A stretch of DNA of 64,000 nucleotides from Sphingopyxis soli (GTDB lineage: Bacteria; Pseudomonadota; Alphaproteobacteria; Sphingomonadales; Sphingomonadaceae), in assembly GCF_018682675.1 (NCBI RefSeq), contig NZ_JAFMTR010000020.1, positions 1-64,000 of the forward strand, in the 5' to 3' direction. Positions 1 through 8,096 of this stretch are shown here, piece by piece; positions within the stretch are counted from its first letter, which is position 1, and every line of letters begins with the position of its first letter. The position numbers and the translations under genes were made by a program. Below the pieces are notes generated by a model, which was not told where the DNA came from, made no database searches, and saw only the letters and a list, made by a program, of their open reading frames with translations.

Positions 1-129
1 GACGGCGACGACTTCGCCTTCCTGCGGCTTTTCCTTGGCGGTGTCGGGGATGATGATGCCGCCCGATGTCTTCTCCTCGGCGTCGATGCGGCGGACGACG
101 ACACGGTCGTGCAAGGGACGGAAATGCAT
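1..129 (-). CDS. groES: Co-chaperonin GroES, N-terminal part (cut by window edge)
   Basis: GroES caps the GroEL folding chamber in the cytoplasm. Only the first 43 codons are here, beginning [14 protein letters not shown] and continuing through a [16 protein letters not shown] stretch, which is the classical GroES N-terminus with its mobile loop region. The full protein is normally about 95 residues, so the rest and probably groEL lie left of the window. The start is supported by a GGAGG ribosome binding site six bases upstream. An overlapping ATG four bases further upstream is in another frame. A CIRCE operator and a heat-shock-like promoter precede it. Identification is from the conserved sequence and is secure. 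Confidence 0.95.
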   Translation of the reverse strand, partial: MHFRPLHDRVVVRRIDAEEKTSGGIIIPDTAKEKPQEGEVVAV

Positions 130-195
130 GCATAACCTCCATGTTGCATAACGATATGATACAGACCGCGCGCCTGTCCGCGACGCGCGGCGCCG

Positions 196-227
196 AAGAG
201 CTAGGAAGCGATTTTTTTCGGTTCAAG
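196..227 (-). promoter_or_regulatory. Candidate RpoH (sigma-32) promoter of groES
   Basis: On the minus strand a CTTGAA element (CTTG at 224-227) is followed after 18 bases by CCTAGCTCTT (196-205). The alphaproteobacterial heat-shock consensus is CTTG, 17-18 bases, CYTATNTNNG. The -35 half and spacing fit well and the -10 half only partly. It lies downstream of the CIRCE operator and about 70 bases before the groES start. Another promoter nearer the operator is possible. Confidence 0.4.
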
Positions 228-243
228 AGGGTAGCCGGATTTT

Positions 244-270
244 TTGGCACTCCTTACGGGAGAGTGATAA
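244..270 (-). promoter_or_regulatory. CIRCE operator (HrcA binding site)
   Basis: TTGGCACTC, nine bases, GAGTGATAA matches the CIRCE consensus TTAGCACTC-N9-GAGTGCTAA with one mismatch in each arm and the exact nine-base spacer. CIRCE is the binding site of the HrcA heat-shock repressor and is typical of groESL promoters. It lies 115 bases upstream of groES. Confidence 0.9.
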
Positions 271-390
271 AATACATGTTCACGGCGGCATGCGCCCTCT
301 TGACTCGACACGCTCGACTAGCAAAATCCATCGTCGCAGCGCCATGCCGCACGGCGAGAAAGGAATGGCGATAAGGAAGGAGGCACGATC

Positions 391-618
391 ATGTCGCAGC
401 CATTTTCCCGATTTCTACACCCGTTCTACGTAGCGCATCGCCCGAGCCATGAGCCGGGGGGCAAGCGCGCTCTTCTCGCATTCTGGGCATCGGACTCTGC
501 TTCGGTCCGCAATAAGCCCGCGCTCGGCAAACCGCCCCGCGCGCGCCGCGCCGTTCCGGTCGAGGATGTGCTCGCGGCGCTCCGCTCGCTCGATGGCGGC
601 GAGGCGCGTTCGACATGA
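391..618 (+). CDS. Small hypothetical protein upstream of usg
   Basis: This 75-residue ORF begins MSQPFSRFLHPFYVAHRP and ends in a basic, alanine-rich segment. I recognise no family. Support is contextual: an AGGAGG ribosome binding site sits about seven bases before the ATG, and its end overlaps the start of usg at an ATGA junction (615-618), which suggests translational coupling. It has no signal peptide or membrane segment. It could be a short lineage-specific protein or a leader ORF that sets usg translation. Antisense ORFs in the same interval lack a comparable ribosome binding site. Confidence 0.5.
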   Translation: MSQPFSRFLHPFYVAHRPSHEPGGKRALLAFWASDSASVRNKPALGKPPRARRAVPVEDVLAALRSLDGGEARST

Positions 619-884
619 CCGACCGCGCGCTGATCGCGCAGCTCGACGGCTATGGGCTGACCACCGCCGAGATCCATTATTACCGGCCAGATCATCCTTT
701 GCTGCTCCAGCTGTACGTTTGGCAGGAATATGATCTTCCGCCAGACTTTCCGGTGCTGTTCGATTTTTTGGCGATGTGGCGCCGCCAGATCGAGGCGACG
801 CTTCACTCGGTCCGGATCGCGCACAACGGGTTGATCCGGCCGGCCGAGTGGCGCGCGGTCGATGTCATCCGCATGATCGACTGA
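615..884 (+). CDS. usg: Usg family protein
   Basis: This 89-residue protein carries the conserved core of the alphaproteobacterial Usg family: LDGYGLTTAEIHYYRPDHP near residue 10, then LQLYVWQEYDLPPDFP, and a C-terminal segment with SVRIAHNGLI. The family is small and cytoplasmic, and its biochemical role is not established. The name comes from linkage to tryptophan genes in other species, and no trp genes are seen here. The start overlaps the stop of the preceding small ORF (ATGA). Length and sequence match an intact member. Confidence 0.88.
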   Translation: MTDRALIAQLDGYGLTTAEIHYYRPDHPLLLQLYVWQEYDLPPDFPVLFDFLAMWRRQIEATLHSVRIAHNGLIRPAEWRAVDVIRMID

Positions 885-1774
885 CCGATCGATGTGAGCG
901 TGTCCGGCCCGTCAGCTGGGCTTCGCCAGATAAGCGGTGCCGCTGCTGAACAGCGGCCCGCAGGATTGCCAGGCGTTTTCGAGAGTCTTTTCCTTCGATG
1001 ATCCGATTGGCGCGGTCCGGTGTTATCGCTGCCGATCTCAATCTTGCGCCAGACGCATTTCCGACAGTGACCGGTTTAACCCTATCGTCATCCAAAAGCG
1101 GCCAGTCCAGAGTCGGCCATTTTAAGTTGCGCACGAGATTCTGGTCGAAATCTTCGCCGACGGAACTGCAGAACTCCATTTCCTTCTCGCTGCCGCGCTC
1201 GCGCGTCCACGAAGCTTGCGGGCGACGAGGAACTCGACTTGCCTGTGTGCTAAGCCGTGTTTTGCGCTGCGCAGCTTCGAAGACTTTGCTCGCCAGATGG
1301 CATTTCTTATCGCCCGTTATCCTTCTTCCCGCCATGGCGAAGGAGGGCGGCGGCATACCCCGTCGGCCTCCGCATGTCAGAAGTCCGTCGTCGGCATCGG
1401 CGCGACCTTCTCTTCCTTCGGCAATTTGACGTTGATCAATGTCTCGGTAGCGACACCCGTTAAAGTGTCCGGGCGCAATGGATTTCGCGACCCATGCCAT
1501 TGTGCCTCAACCTTCCCAACTGCCCCCGCCGCGTTGGCGGGGGCGCTTTGGGAACAAGGTGGCCCCGCCTCGCGGAGTCGCTCCCGCGCGACGAGGTTAG
1601 AGATCAAACGGTTAGGCGGGCCAGATGTTGCATCATCCCTCATTTGGGTTAGGCGTCGCGTGCAACGCCCCGAGGGGCCCGGTTACATTCCCTTTGAGAC
1701 ACGTGGGATATTCTGCCGCCGCCTATTAAGGATTCCGGTACCTAGGTGGGTCAAGTGGCCGGAAGGAGAGGCAT
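885..1774. other. Gene-poor interval, no supported gene
   Basis: About 0.9 kb lies between usg and the SDR gene. ORFs of up to about 210 codons exist on both strands, but none has a recognisable domain or ribosome binding site. One short leftward stretch (about 1377-1465, ending KEEKVAPMPTTDF) reads like the C-terminus of a real protein without a convincing upstream part, so a gene remnant is possible. A strong hairpin lies at 1522-1544. Confidence 0.5.
1522..1544. terminator. GC-rich stem-loop, possible terminator
   Basis: GCCCCCGCC, five bases, GGCGGGGGC forms a perfect nine-base-pair stem. There is no clear T-run after it on either strand, so it may be a structured intergenic element and not a classical intrinsic terminator. 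Confidence 0.35.
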
Positions 1775-2500
1775 TTGGACGGCAAGCGCGCATTGGTGAT
1801 CGGGAGCGGCGGTGGTATCGGCGCCGCGCTTATCGATCGGCTGGTCGCATCGGGTCGATTTAACCGCATCTATGCGGGGAACAGACGGCCCCATTCGTGG
1901 CATCATCCCAATGTGACAAGCCTGACGATCGATATATTGGACGACGCCACGCTTGCCGAGGCAGGTCGCCAAATCGCCCGGGATGGCGTCCTCGACCTTG
2001 TGATCGTGGCGACGGGGCTCCTGCACCGCGGAACGGACATCCGCCCTGAAAAGTGTCTTCGGCAGCTTGACGCCTCGGTGATGGCCGAGGTCTTTGCGGT
2101 CAACAGCATAGGGCCTGCGCTCGTCGCAAAGCATATTCTTCCTCTACTTGGCCGGAGGCAACGGGCGGTCGCCATATTTCTTTCTGCGCGTGTTGGTTCG
2201 ATAGCGGACAACAGACTCGGCGGATGGCATAGCTACCGGGCCTCCAAGGCGGCACTCAATGCCTTGGTTCGCTGCTTCGCGATAGAACTCGCCCGCAACA
2301 GTCCGGACGCGATCGTCGCGGCACTGCACCCGGGAACTGTAGACACGCCGCTTTCGCAACCATTTCAGGCGCGAATAGCTGGATCATCGCTCTTTAGTGC
2401 GGATCACAGTGCGGCAAGCATTCTGGCCGTCATTGACCAGCTAGCGCCGACGGATAGCGGCGGGTTCTTTAGCTGGGATGGAAGGCCTATCCCGTTTTAA
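1775..2500 (+). CDS. Short-chain dehydrogenase/reductase (SDR)
   Basis: A 241-residue cytoplasmic oxidoreductase of the classical SDR fold. The N-terminal NAD(P)-binding glycine motif reads GSGGGIGAAL (residues about 9-18). The active-site set is visible as N in FAVNSIGP, S in FLSARVGS, and Y and K in SYRASKAALNAL. Substrate is unknown; the overall look is closest to C-factor-like SDRs. The start is a TTG preceded by GGAAGGAGAGG, the only well-placed ribosome binding site. No operon partner is apparent: the next gene converges on it. Confidence 0.85.
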   Translation: MDGKRALVIGSGGGIGAALIDRLVASGRFNRIYAGNRRPHSWHHPNVTSLTIDILDDATLAEAGRQIARDGVLDLVIVATGLLHRGTDIRPEKCLRQLDASVMAEVFAVNSIGPALVAKHILPLLGRRQRAVAIFLSARVGSIADNRLGGWHSYRASKAALNALVRCFAIELARNSPDAIVAALHPGTVDTPLSQPFQARIAGSSLFSADHSAASILAVIDQLAPTDSGGFFSWDGRPIPF

Positions 2501-2582
2501 CCGTTTCGAGACCTCCCAAGTCTCTGGCTGTCCGCGTTAGCGAAGATCGTGGGAGAAGCAGGTCGACTGGAAGCGGCCACTG

Positions 2583-3725
2583 TCAGCCGGTGGATCTTGC
2601 GCTCGTCGAGAGACCCGCCGCGGTCGCGAGAAGCAGGAAGGCGGAACCCGCAAATGTCAGTGCGGCATTGATCGAGTAAGCTCCTACGGCCACGCCGGCG
2701 AGCGAGGGGAGGAGGGCGGCCCCGCCAAGCTGGAAAGCGGTCAGATAGAGAACGGCGCGCCGACCGGGATCGATTTCGATAAGCCAGCCCGCAAAGAAGG
2801 GCAGGGTGAACAGCCAGACGAAGCCGAAGGCGATGCCGACCATGATGATCGCCGTCGCGCTGCCGCGCGCGAGATAGAAGGCGCCGACCAGCGCCGCGGC
2901 GGCGATTGCGCAGGCGAGAATCGTCGGGCGGTTGGGCAGGCGTTCGCCGAACCGCGCCGCGGCGAGCGCGCCGACGACCTGCGCTACAAGGCAGAGCGAG
3001 ACGGCGGTCCCCTCGAAGGTCGGCGGATAACCATAATGGATGAGCCAGAGTCCGAAATAGCCCCAGACCGACACGATCGCGCCGAGGAACAGGCCGGCCG
3101 AGGTGAGGGCGGTAAGGCTGGCGGGCGTCAGTGCGCCGCGTTCGCTATCGGGCTCGGTCGGGCGGAGCGCGGCCGGGAGCGCCAGCGCGGCAGTCGCGGC
3201 GATCACGCCCGCGATCGCCAGCGCGACCAGCGCGGCGTCGACGCGCGACCCGGCGACAGTGACTGAGGGCAGAGCGGCCGCCACGATCGCCTGCATCAGC
3301 GTCTGGACGGCGAGGAAGATGGCGCTGGCGCGTTCGACCCGCGCGACGCGTGAAATCGCGACAAGCGCTATGGCGACGAGAATGCCCTCGCTGAACCCGG
3401 CCACGGCGCGCGTCATTGCCAGCATCGTCATTCCTGACTGTCCGATGAGGAAGATGTTGATCCCTCCCATCGCCAGACCGGCGCCGACCGCGACGAACCG
3501 CGCGCCGACGCGCCGGAGCAGTCCGATGCCGGCAAGCGAGCCCGGCACGATGGCAAGCATCTCGATCGTCACCAGATTGCCGACCTGTGCGTCTGCGAGA
3601 CGCCCTTCCTGAACCAGCGCGCCAAGCAGCACGGGATGGACGCCGAGGACGAGCAGCGCACACGAACCGATCAGGATCGACAGCGCGAGGGCGCGGCCGG
3701 AGACCGGCGACAGCGCGGCGGTCAT
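2583..3725 (-). CDS. MFS transporter
   Basis: A 380-residue inner-membrane transporter of the major facilitator superfamily, made of about 12 hydrophobic segments separated by short basic loops such as LLRRVGARF and SRVARVERASA. It is at the short end for the family, with little cytoplasmic sequence. Substrate cannot be read from sequence. It overlaps the upstream TetR gene by an ATGA (3722-3725), so the two are translated from one message. The TetR gene is divergent from a TonB receptor and sugar-type catabolic genes, so an uptake role for the same compound is plausible but inferred. Confidence 0.85.
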   Translation of the reverse strand: MTAALSPVSGRALALSILIGSCALLVLGVHPVLLGALVQEGRLADAQVGNLVTIEMLAIVPGSLAGIGLLRRVGARFVAVGAGLAMGGINIFLIGQSGMTMLAMTRAVAGFSEGILVAIALVAISRVARVERASAIFLAVQTLMQAIVAAALPSVTVAGSRVDAALVALAIAGVIAATAALALPAALRPTEPDSERGALTPASLTALTSAGLFLGAIVSVWGYFGLWLIHYGYPPTFEGTAVSLCLVAQVVGALAAARFGERLPNRPTILACAIAAAALVGAFYLARGSATAIIMVGIAFGFVWLFTLPFFAGWLIEIDPGRRAVLYLTAFQLGGAALLPSLAGVAVGAYSINAALTFAGSAFLLLATAAGLSTSARSTG

Positions 3726-4381
3726 GCCGGGCGGTCCTTCGCGCGCAGCGGCAGATATTCGGGGAGGAAGGTCCGCGAATAGGCAATACGCGCGCGCCGC
3801 GCCTGCTCCTCCATTTCATCGGTGATGTGGCCGTGGCGATGGATCGACAGCGACCAGATCGCGTCGTTGATGACGATGACCTCGACCAGCCGGTCGTGCA
3901 GGTCCGGAATCTCGGGCATCACGAACATCTGCGTCATCAGTTCGATGCTGCGGCCCGCGGTAACGAAATTGCTGTCGAGATCCTGCAGCCGGATGTCGGA
4001 CGACCATGCCGGCCCCTCCAGCAGCACCTGCCGCGCGGCGGGATGCTCGTTGAACCATTTTTGCGCTGCACGATATTGCAGCGTCTGCAGATCCTGCCAG
4101 CTTTCGATATTGTCGGGAACGTCGGTCAGCACCCGTTCCTCGAAACGCTTGAGATAGCGTTCGGCGAGTGCGCTGAACACGAGCTGCGGTTCAGGGAAGA
4201 AGTGATAGATCGACGGGGGTGAGATGCCGACCTCGGTCGCGATCGCCGGAATGCTGATCGCCGCCGGAGGCAGCGTGTCGAGCAGGCGCTCGGCACCGTC
4301 GAGAATCGCCTCGAACCGTGCCCGGCTCCGCTTTTGTGCGGGGCGCCTTATTTCGGCCCGGGCTACTTCATTCTTCGTCAT
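3722..4381 (-). CDS. TetR/AcrR family regulator
   Basis: A 219-residue DNA-binding regulator. The N-terminal helix-turn-helix is visible: RFEAILDGAERLLDT, then IPAIATEVGISPPSIYHFFP, the standard TetR_N pattern ending in the Y-F/H-F signature. The rest is the helical ligand-binding and dimer domain. I chose the ATG at 4381 because AGGAG lies five bases upstream; ATGs at 4396 and 4423 would add up to 14 residues. It is co-transcribed with the MFS gene and divergent from the TonB receptor, with a 153-base AT-richer spacer between them that probably holds its operator. Confidence 0.88.
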   Translation of the reverse strand: MTKNEVARAEIRRPAQKRSRARFEAILDGAERLLDTLPPAAISIPAIATEVGISPPSIYHFFPEPQLVFSALAERYLKRFEERVLTDVPDNIESWQDLQTLQYRAAQKWFNEHPAARQVLLEGPAWSSDIRLQDLDSNFVTAGRSIELMTQMFVMPEIPDLHDRLVEVIVINDAIWSLSIHRHGHITDEMEEQARRARIAYSRTFLPEYLPLRAKDRPA

Positions 4382-4534
4382 GCGCGCTCCTGTCATGGGG
4401 CCATCATTGGCAAAATCACGCACAAATCAACCAAATTTCCGAACTTGAGCGGCATATTACTAAAATTCTTGACAGATCGACGGATTTTTGATCACAAAAC
4501 CGGAAAATATTCTGATATTGAGAAGGGGACGTCG

Positions 4535-6757
4535 ATGAAACGCGGATTCGCAATGCTTTCGGTCTCGCTGCTGGCGCTCGCGCCGGCCACGGCTTTTGCG
4601 CAGGATGGTGGCGCGGGTGCGGTCGCCGACGACGGGATCGGCGAAATCGTCGTCACCGCGCAGCGGCGCGAGCAGAATATTCAGGACGTCCCGATCAGCA
4701 TCACCGCGATCAGCGGCGAGGCGCTGACCGAGGTCGGTATCCGCGATCCGCGCGACCTGTCGATCCTCGTCCCCGGCCTGTCGTCGCAGGCGGGCACGTC
4801 GGCGACGACCACCTCGCTGTTCCTGCGCGGCGTCGGCATCGGCGACTTCAACTCGAACACCACCGGTGCGGTCGGCGTCTATGTCGACGACGTTTTTCTC
4901 GGCGCGAATGCCGGTAAATTGTTCAACGTCTTCGACAGCGACGGCATCGAGGTGCTGAAAGGGCCGCAGGGCACACTTTACGGCCGCAACACGACCGCGG
5001 GCGCGATCCGATTTTCCTCGCGCAAGCCGACCGACGAATTCAGCGCCAATGCCGCCATTTCCTATGGCCGCTATAACGAGGTGCAGGTCGAAGGCGGCGT
5101 CGGCGGCCCGATCGCGGGCGATGTGCTGAAGGCGCGTGTCGCGGGCACTTATCTGCGCCGCGACGGCTGGCTGCTCAACCGTGTGACGGGGAACAAGCTC
5201 AACGACCTCGACATGTGGGCGGGACGTGCGATCGTCGATTTCACCCCAAATTCCGATATCCTGATCCGCGCGATCGTCCACGGCGGACAGAACCGCGGCG
5301 GGGCGCGCCAGTTCCAGCATCGCGGATCGGGGATCGACTTTGTCGGCAACCCGAATTTTGCCGATGGCGTGCCGCTCGACGGCCTCGGCTATGCCGACAC
5401 CGACGGCGACCTCAACGCCGGCGATTACGACATCGAGGGACAGGAACGGGTCGATGTGTTCGGAGGCTCGCTGACCGCGAGCATCGATATGGGCGGCGTT
5501 TCGCTGACCTCGATCAGCGCCTATGAGCAGGTTCGCCGCCGAACGGTGGAGGACACCGACGCCAGCCCGAACAATGTGCTGACCGCGACCTATATCGACC
5601 GGCCGCGGCAGTTCAGCAAGGAAATCCGCCTCCAGTCGAAGGGCGAGAATAGGGTCGACTGGATCGTCGGCGGTTATTATTTCCACGACAAGCTGGTTAC
5701 CGACAGCGCGTTCGACATCCTGCGCGTCTTCCGCGATCCCGACGACCTGCTCGGCACGCTCGACCCCGTCAATTCGATCGGCAATTTCGCCTATCCCTAT
5801 ACGCAGAAGACCGAGAGCTGGGCCGCCTTCGCGCAGGCCGACGTCAAGCTGACCGACCGGCTGACGCTGACCGGGGGCCTCCGCTATTCGAGCGACAGCA
5901 TCGATTTCGATTTCCACAGCTTCTTCGACGATGTCATCACCGTTCCGGTGCTCGATTTCACCGGATCGAAGACCTTCAAGGACCTGTCGTGGCGCGCCGC
6001 GCTGTCGTTCCAGGCGACCGACAATCTGCTGTTTTACGCCTCCTCGTCGAAGGGCTATAACAGCGGCGGCTTCGCCGGCGGTTCGTCGAGCGACCCGGCG
6101 CAGCTCCAGCCCTTCCGTTCGGAAAAGCTCTATGCCTATGAGGCGGGCTTCAAGAGCGACTTGCTCGATCGCAAGCTGCGCTTCAATGCTGCCGCCTTCT
6201 ATTATGATTATCGCGATCTGCAGGTGTTCGTCTTCGATACCTCGGGCGTTCTTCCGGTGCAGCGAAAGCTCAACGCGGGCAATGCCGAACTTTATGGGGT
6301 CGAGGTCGAATTGCAGGCGCGGCCGTCGCGCAATTTCAACGCCTTCGTCAACGCCAGCCTGCTGCATGCGCGTTACAAGGATTTTACTGCGCTCGCGGCC
6401 GAGGATTATTCGGGGAACAAGCTGGTCAATGCGCCTGACGTGGCGATCTCGGCGGGCTTCTCGCTCACTCAGCCGCTGCCGGGCGATAGTTCGGTGCGCC
6501 TGCGCGTCGATGGCAGCCTGCAGTCGGAGACGTTCCTGACGCCCGACAATGTGCAGACCAATCGCGTCAAGCCCTATGGCGTCGCGAACGCCCGCCTGTC
6601 GTGGCTGTCGCCCGACGAGGATATCGAGATTGCGCTGTGGGCGAAGAATTTCACCGGCACGCGCTATATCACCTACATCTCGCCCGTCGTGACGATGGAC
6701 CAGATCAATTACAACGACCCGGCGACATACGGCATTCAGGCCGTCGTCAAATTCTAG
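4535..6757 (+). CDS. TonB-dependent outer-membrane receptor
   Basis: A 740-residue active-transport barrel. It has a signal peptide (MKRGFAMLSVSLLALAPATA, then FAQ), a TonB box within GEIVVTAQRREQ, a plug domain (DVPISITAISGEAL to about residue 190, including KGPQGTLYGRNTTAGA), and a beta barrel that ends in phenylalanine (VVKF) as outer-membrane proteins do. The start at 4535 is chosen because the signal peptide begins there and AGAAGGGG precedes it; upstream in-frame codons give no export signal. It is followed by an aminotransferase, a kinase and an aldolase, so it probably imports the substrate of that pathway. A TTGACA -35-like box is at 4469-4474. Confidence 0.93.
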   Translation: MKRGFAMLSVSLLALAPATAFAQDGGAGAVADDGIGEIVVTAQRREQNIQDVPISITAISGEALTEVGIRDPRDLSILVPGLSSQAGTSATTTSLFLRGVGIGDFNSNTTGAVGVYVDDVFLGANAGKLFNVFDSDGIEVLKGPQGTLYGRNTTAGAIRFSSRKPTDEFSANAAISYGRYNEVQVEGGVGGPIAGDVLKARVAGTYLRRDGWLLNRVTGNKLNDLDMWAGRAIVDFTPNSDILIRAIVHGGQNRGGARQFQHRGSGIDFVGNPNFADGVPLDGLGYADTDGDLNAGDYDIEGQERVDVFGGSLTASIDMGGVSLTSISAYEQVRRRTVEDTDASPNNVLTATYIDRPRQFSKEIRLQSKGENRVDWIVGGYYFHDKLVTDSAFDILRVFRDPDDLLGTLDPVNSIGNFAYPYTQKTESWAAFAQADVKLTDRLTLTGGLRYSSDSIDFDFHSFFDDVITVPVLDFTGSKTFKDLSWRAALSFQATDNLLFYASSSKGYNSGGFAGGSSSDPAQLQPFRSEKLYAYEAGFKSDLLDRKLRFNAAAFYYDYRDLQVFVFDTSGVLPVQRKLNAGNAELYGVEVELQARPSRNFNAFVNASLLHARYKDFTALAAEDYSGNKLVNAPDVAISAGFSLTQPLPGDSSVRLRVDGSLQSETFLTPDNVQTNRVKPYGVANARLSWLSPDEDIEIALWAKNFTGTRYITYISPVVTMDQINYNDPATYGIQAVVKF

Positions 6758-6813
6758 GAACCCTTCCCGGCGCGTCGCAGGGACGGCGTGCCGGGCCAAC
6801 AAGCGAGATCGAC

Positions 6814-8094
6814 ATGAAAAGGACGCAGGATGCGGCGCTGCGCGCGCGCGCGCTCAAGGTCATTCCGAACGGCATGTACGGCCATGAATCGGTGCGGATG
6901 CTGCCCGACAGCTTTCCGCAATTCTTTAGCCGCGCCGAAGGTGCCTATATCTGGGATGCCGACGGCAACCGCTATCTCGATTTCATGTGCGCCTATGGCC
7001 CCAGCCTGCTCGGCTATCGCGACGCGCGCGTCGAGGCGGCGGCGCGGGCGCAAGCCGAACTGGGCGACACGCTGACCGGGCCGTCGCCGCTGATGGTCGA
7101 GCTGGCCGAGACGCTCGTGTCGATGGTCGAGCACGCCGACTGGGCGATGTTCTGCAAGAATGGCACCGACGCGACGACGATGGCGATGAGTAGCGCGCGG
7201 GCGCAGACGGGCAAGCGCATCGTGCTGGTCGCGCAGGGGGCCTATCACGGTGCCGCGCCCTGGTGCACGCCGATCCGCGCGGGCACGGTGCCCGAGGACC
7301 GCGCACATGTGCGCACCTATGGCTATAACGACGTCGCCAGTCTGGAAGCCGGGGTGGCGGCCGCCGGCGACGACCTCGCCGCGATTTTCGCGTCGCCGTT
7401 CCGTCACGATGCCTTCATCGACCAGGAGGCGCCCGATCCCGCCTATGCCCGCCGCGCGCGCGAACTCTGCGACGAAACCGGCGCGATGCTGATCGTCGAC
7501 GAGGTGCGCGCGGGTTTCCGCCTCGCGCGCGGCAGCAGTTGGAGCGACCTCGGCGTCCAGCCCGACCTCAGTGCGTGGGGCAAATGCTTCGCCAACGGCC
7601 ATCCGATTTCGGCGCTGCTCGGGTCGGATCGTTGCCGGGAGGGCGCGGGCGCGATCTATGCGACGGGCTCCTTCTGGCTGTCGGCGGTGCCGATGGCGGC
7701 GGCGATCGAGACGCTGCGCATCATCCGCGAGACCGACTATATCGAGCATAGCGTCGTGCTCGGCGAGCGGCTGCGCACCGGGCTCGACGCGGCGGCGGCA
7801 AAGCATGGTTTCACGCTGCGCCAGACGGGCCCCGTCCAGATGCCGCAGATCATGTTCGAGGGCGATCCCGATTTCCGCGTCGGTTACGGCTGGGCCGAAG
7901 AAATGCTGGCACGCGGCATCTATATGCATCCCTGGCACAATATGTTCCTGTGCGCGGCGATGACCGAGGCCGATATCGACGCCACGCTTGCGGCCGCCGA
8001 CGCGGCCTTCGCCGCCGTCGCGGAACGCCGCGGGATGCTGGAACCGCATCCGATCCTCGTCATGCTGGCGGCCGCGCAGGCGGAGCACGCCTGA
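6814..8094 (+). CDS. Class III PLP-dependent aminotransferase (GSAM-like)
   Basis: A 426-residue pyridoxal-phosphate enzyme of the fold shared by glutamate-1-semialdehyde aminomutase and omega-transaminases. Recognisable elements are the N-terminal YIWDADGNRYLDFMCAYGP, the cofactor-binding FCKNGTDATTMAM, the aspartate in LIVDEVRAGFR, and the Schiff-base lysine in SAWGKCFANGHPISAL. It is probably not heme-pathway HemL, because it sits in a catabolic operon between a TonB receptor and a sugar kinase. It more likely deaminates an amino-sugar-like or amino-alcohol substrate (inference). It starts 56 bases after the receptor and ends two bases before the kinase. Confidence 0.88.
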   Translation: MKRTQDAALRARALKVIPNGMYGHESVRMLPDSFPQFFSRAEGAYIWDADGNRYLDFMCAYGPSLLGYRDARVEAAARAQAELGDTLTGPSPLMVELAETLVSMVEHADWAMFCKNGTDATTMAMSSARAQTGKRIVLVAQGAYHGAAPWCTPIRAGTVPEDRAHVRTYGYNDVASLEAGVAAAGDDLAAIFASPFRHDAFIDQEAPDPAYARRARELCDETGAMLIVDEVRAGFRLARGSSWSDLGVQPDLSAWGKCFANGHPISALLGSDRCREGAGAIYATGSFWLSAVPMAAAIETLRIIRETDYIEHSVVLGERLRTGLDAAAAKHGFTLRQTGPVQMPQIMFEGDPDFRVGYGWAEEMLARGIYMHPWHNMFLCAAMTEADIDATLAAADAAFAAVAERRGMLEPHPILVMLAAAQAEHA

Positions 8095-8096
8095 TC

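Noticed and set aside
66-374. A rightward 102-codon ORF over the groES promoter
   Set aside because: It crosses the groES start, the CIRCE operator and the promoter, and has no family similarity.
865-1500. A leftward 211-codon ORF and overlapping rightward ORFs in the gene-poor interval
   Set aside because: No domain, no ribosome binding site and low-complexity Arg-rich stretches; only a short terminal segment looks protein-like and is reported separately.
4460-6802. A leftward open frame of 780 codons antisense to the TonB receptor
   Set aside because: The receptor frame has a signal peptide, plug and barrel; the antisense product is Arg/Ala-rich and without any motif.
6814-8094. Assignment of the class III aminotransferase as HemL of heme biosynthesis
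   Set aside because: The fold is similar, but the operon context is catabolic and tied to a receptor, kinase and aldolase.
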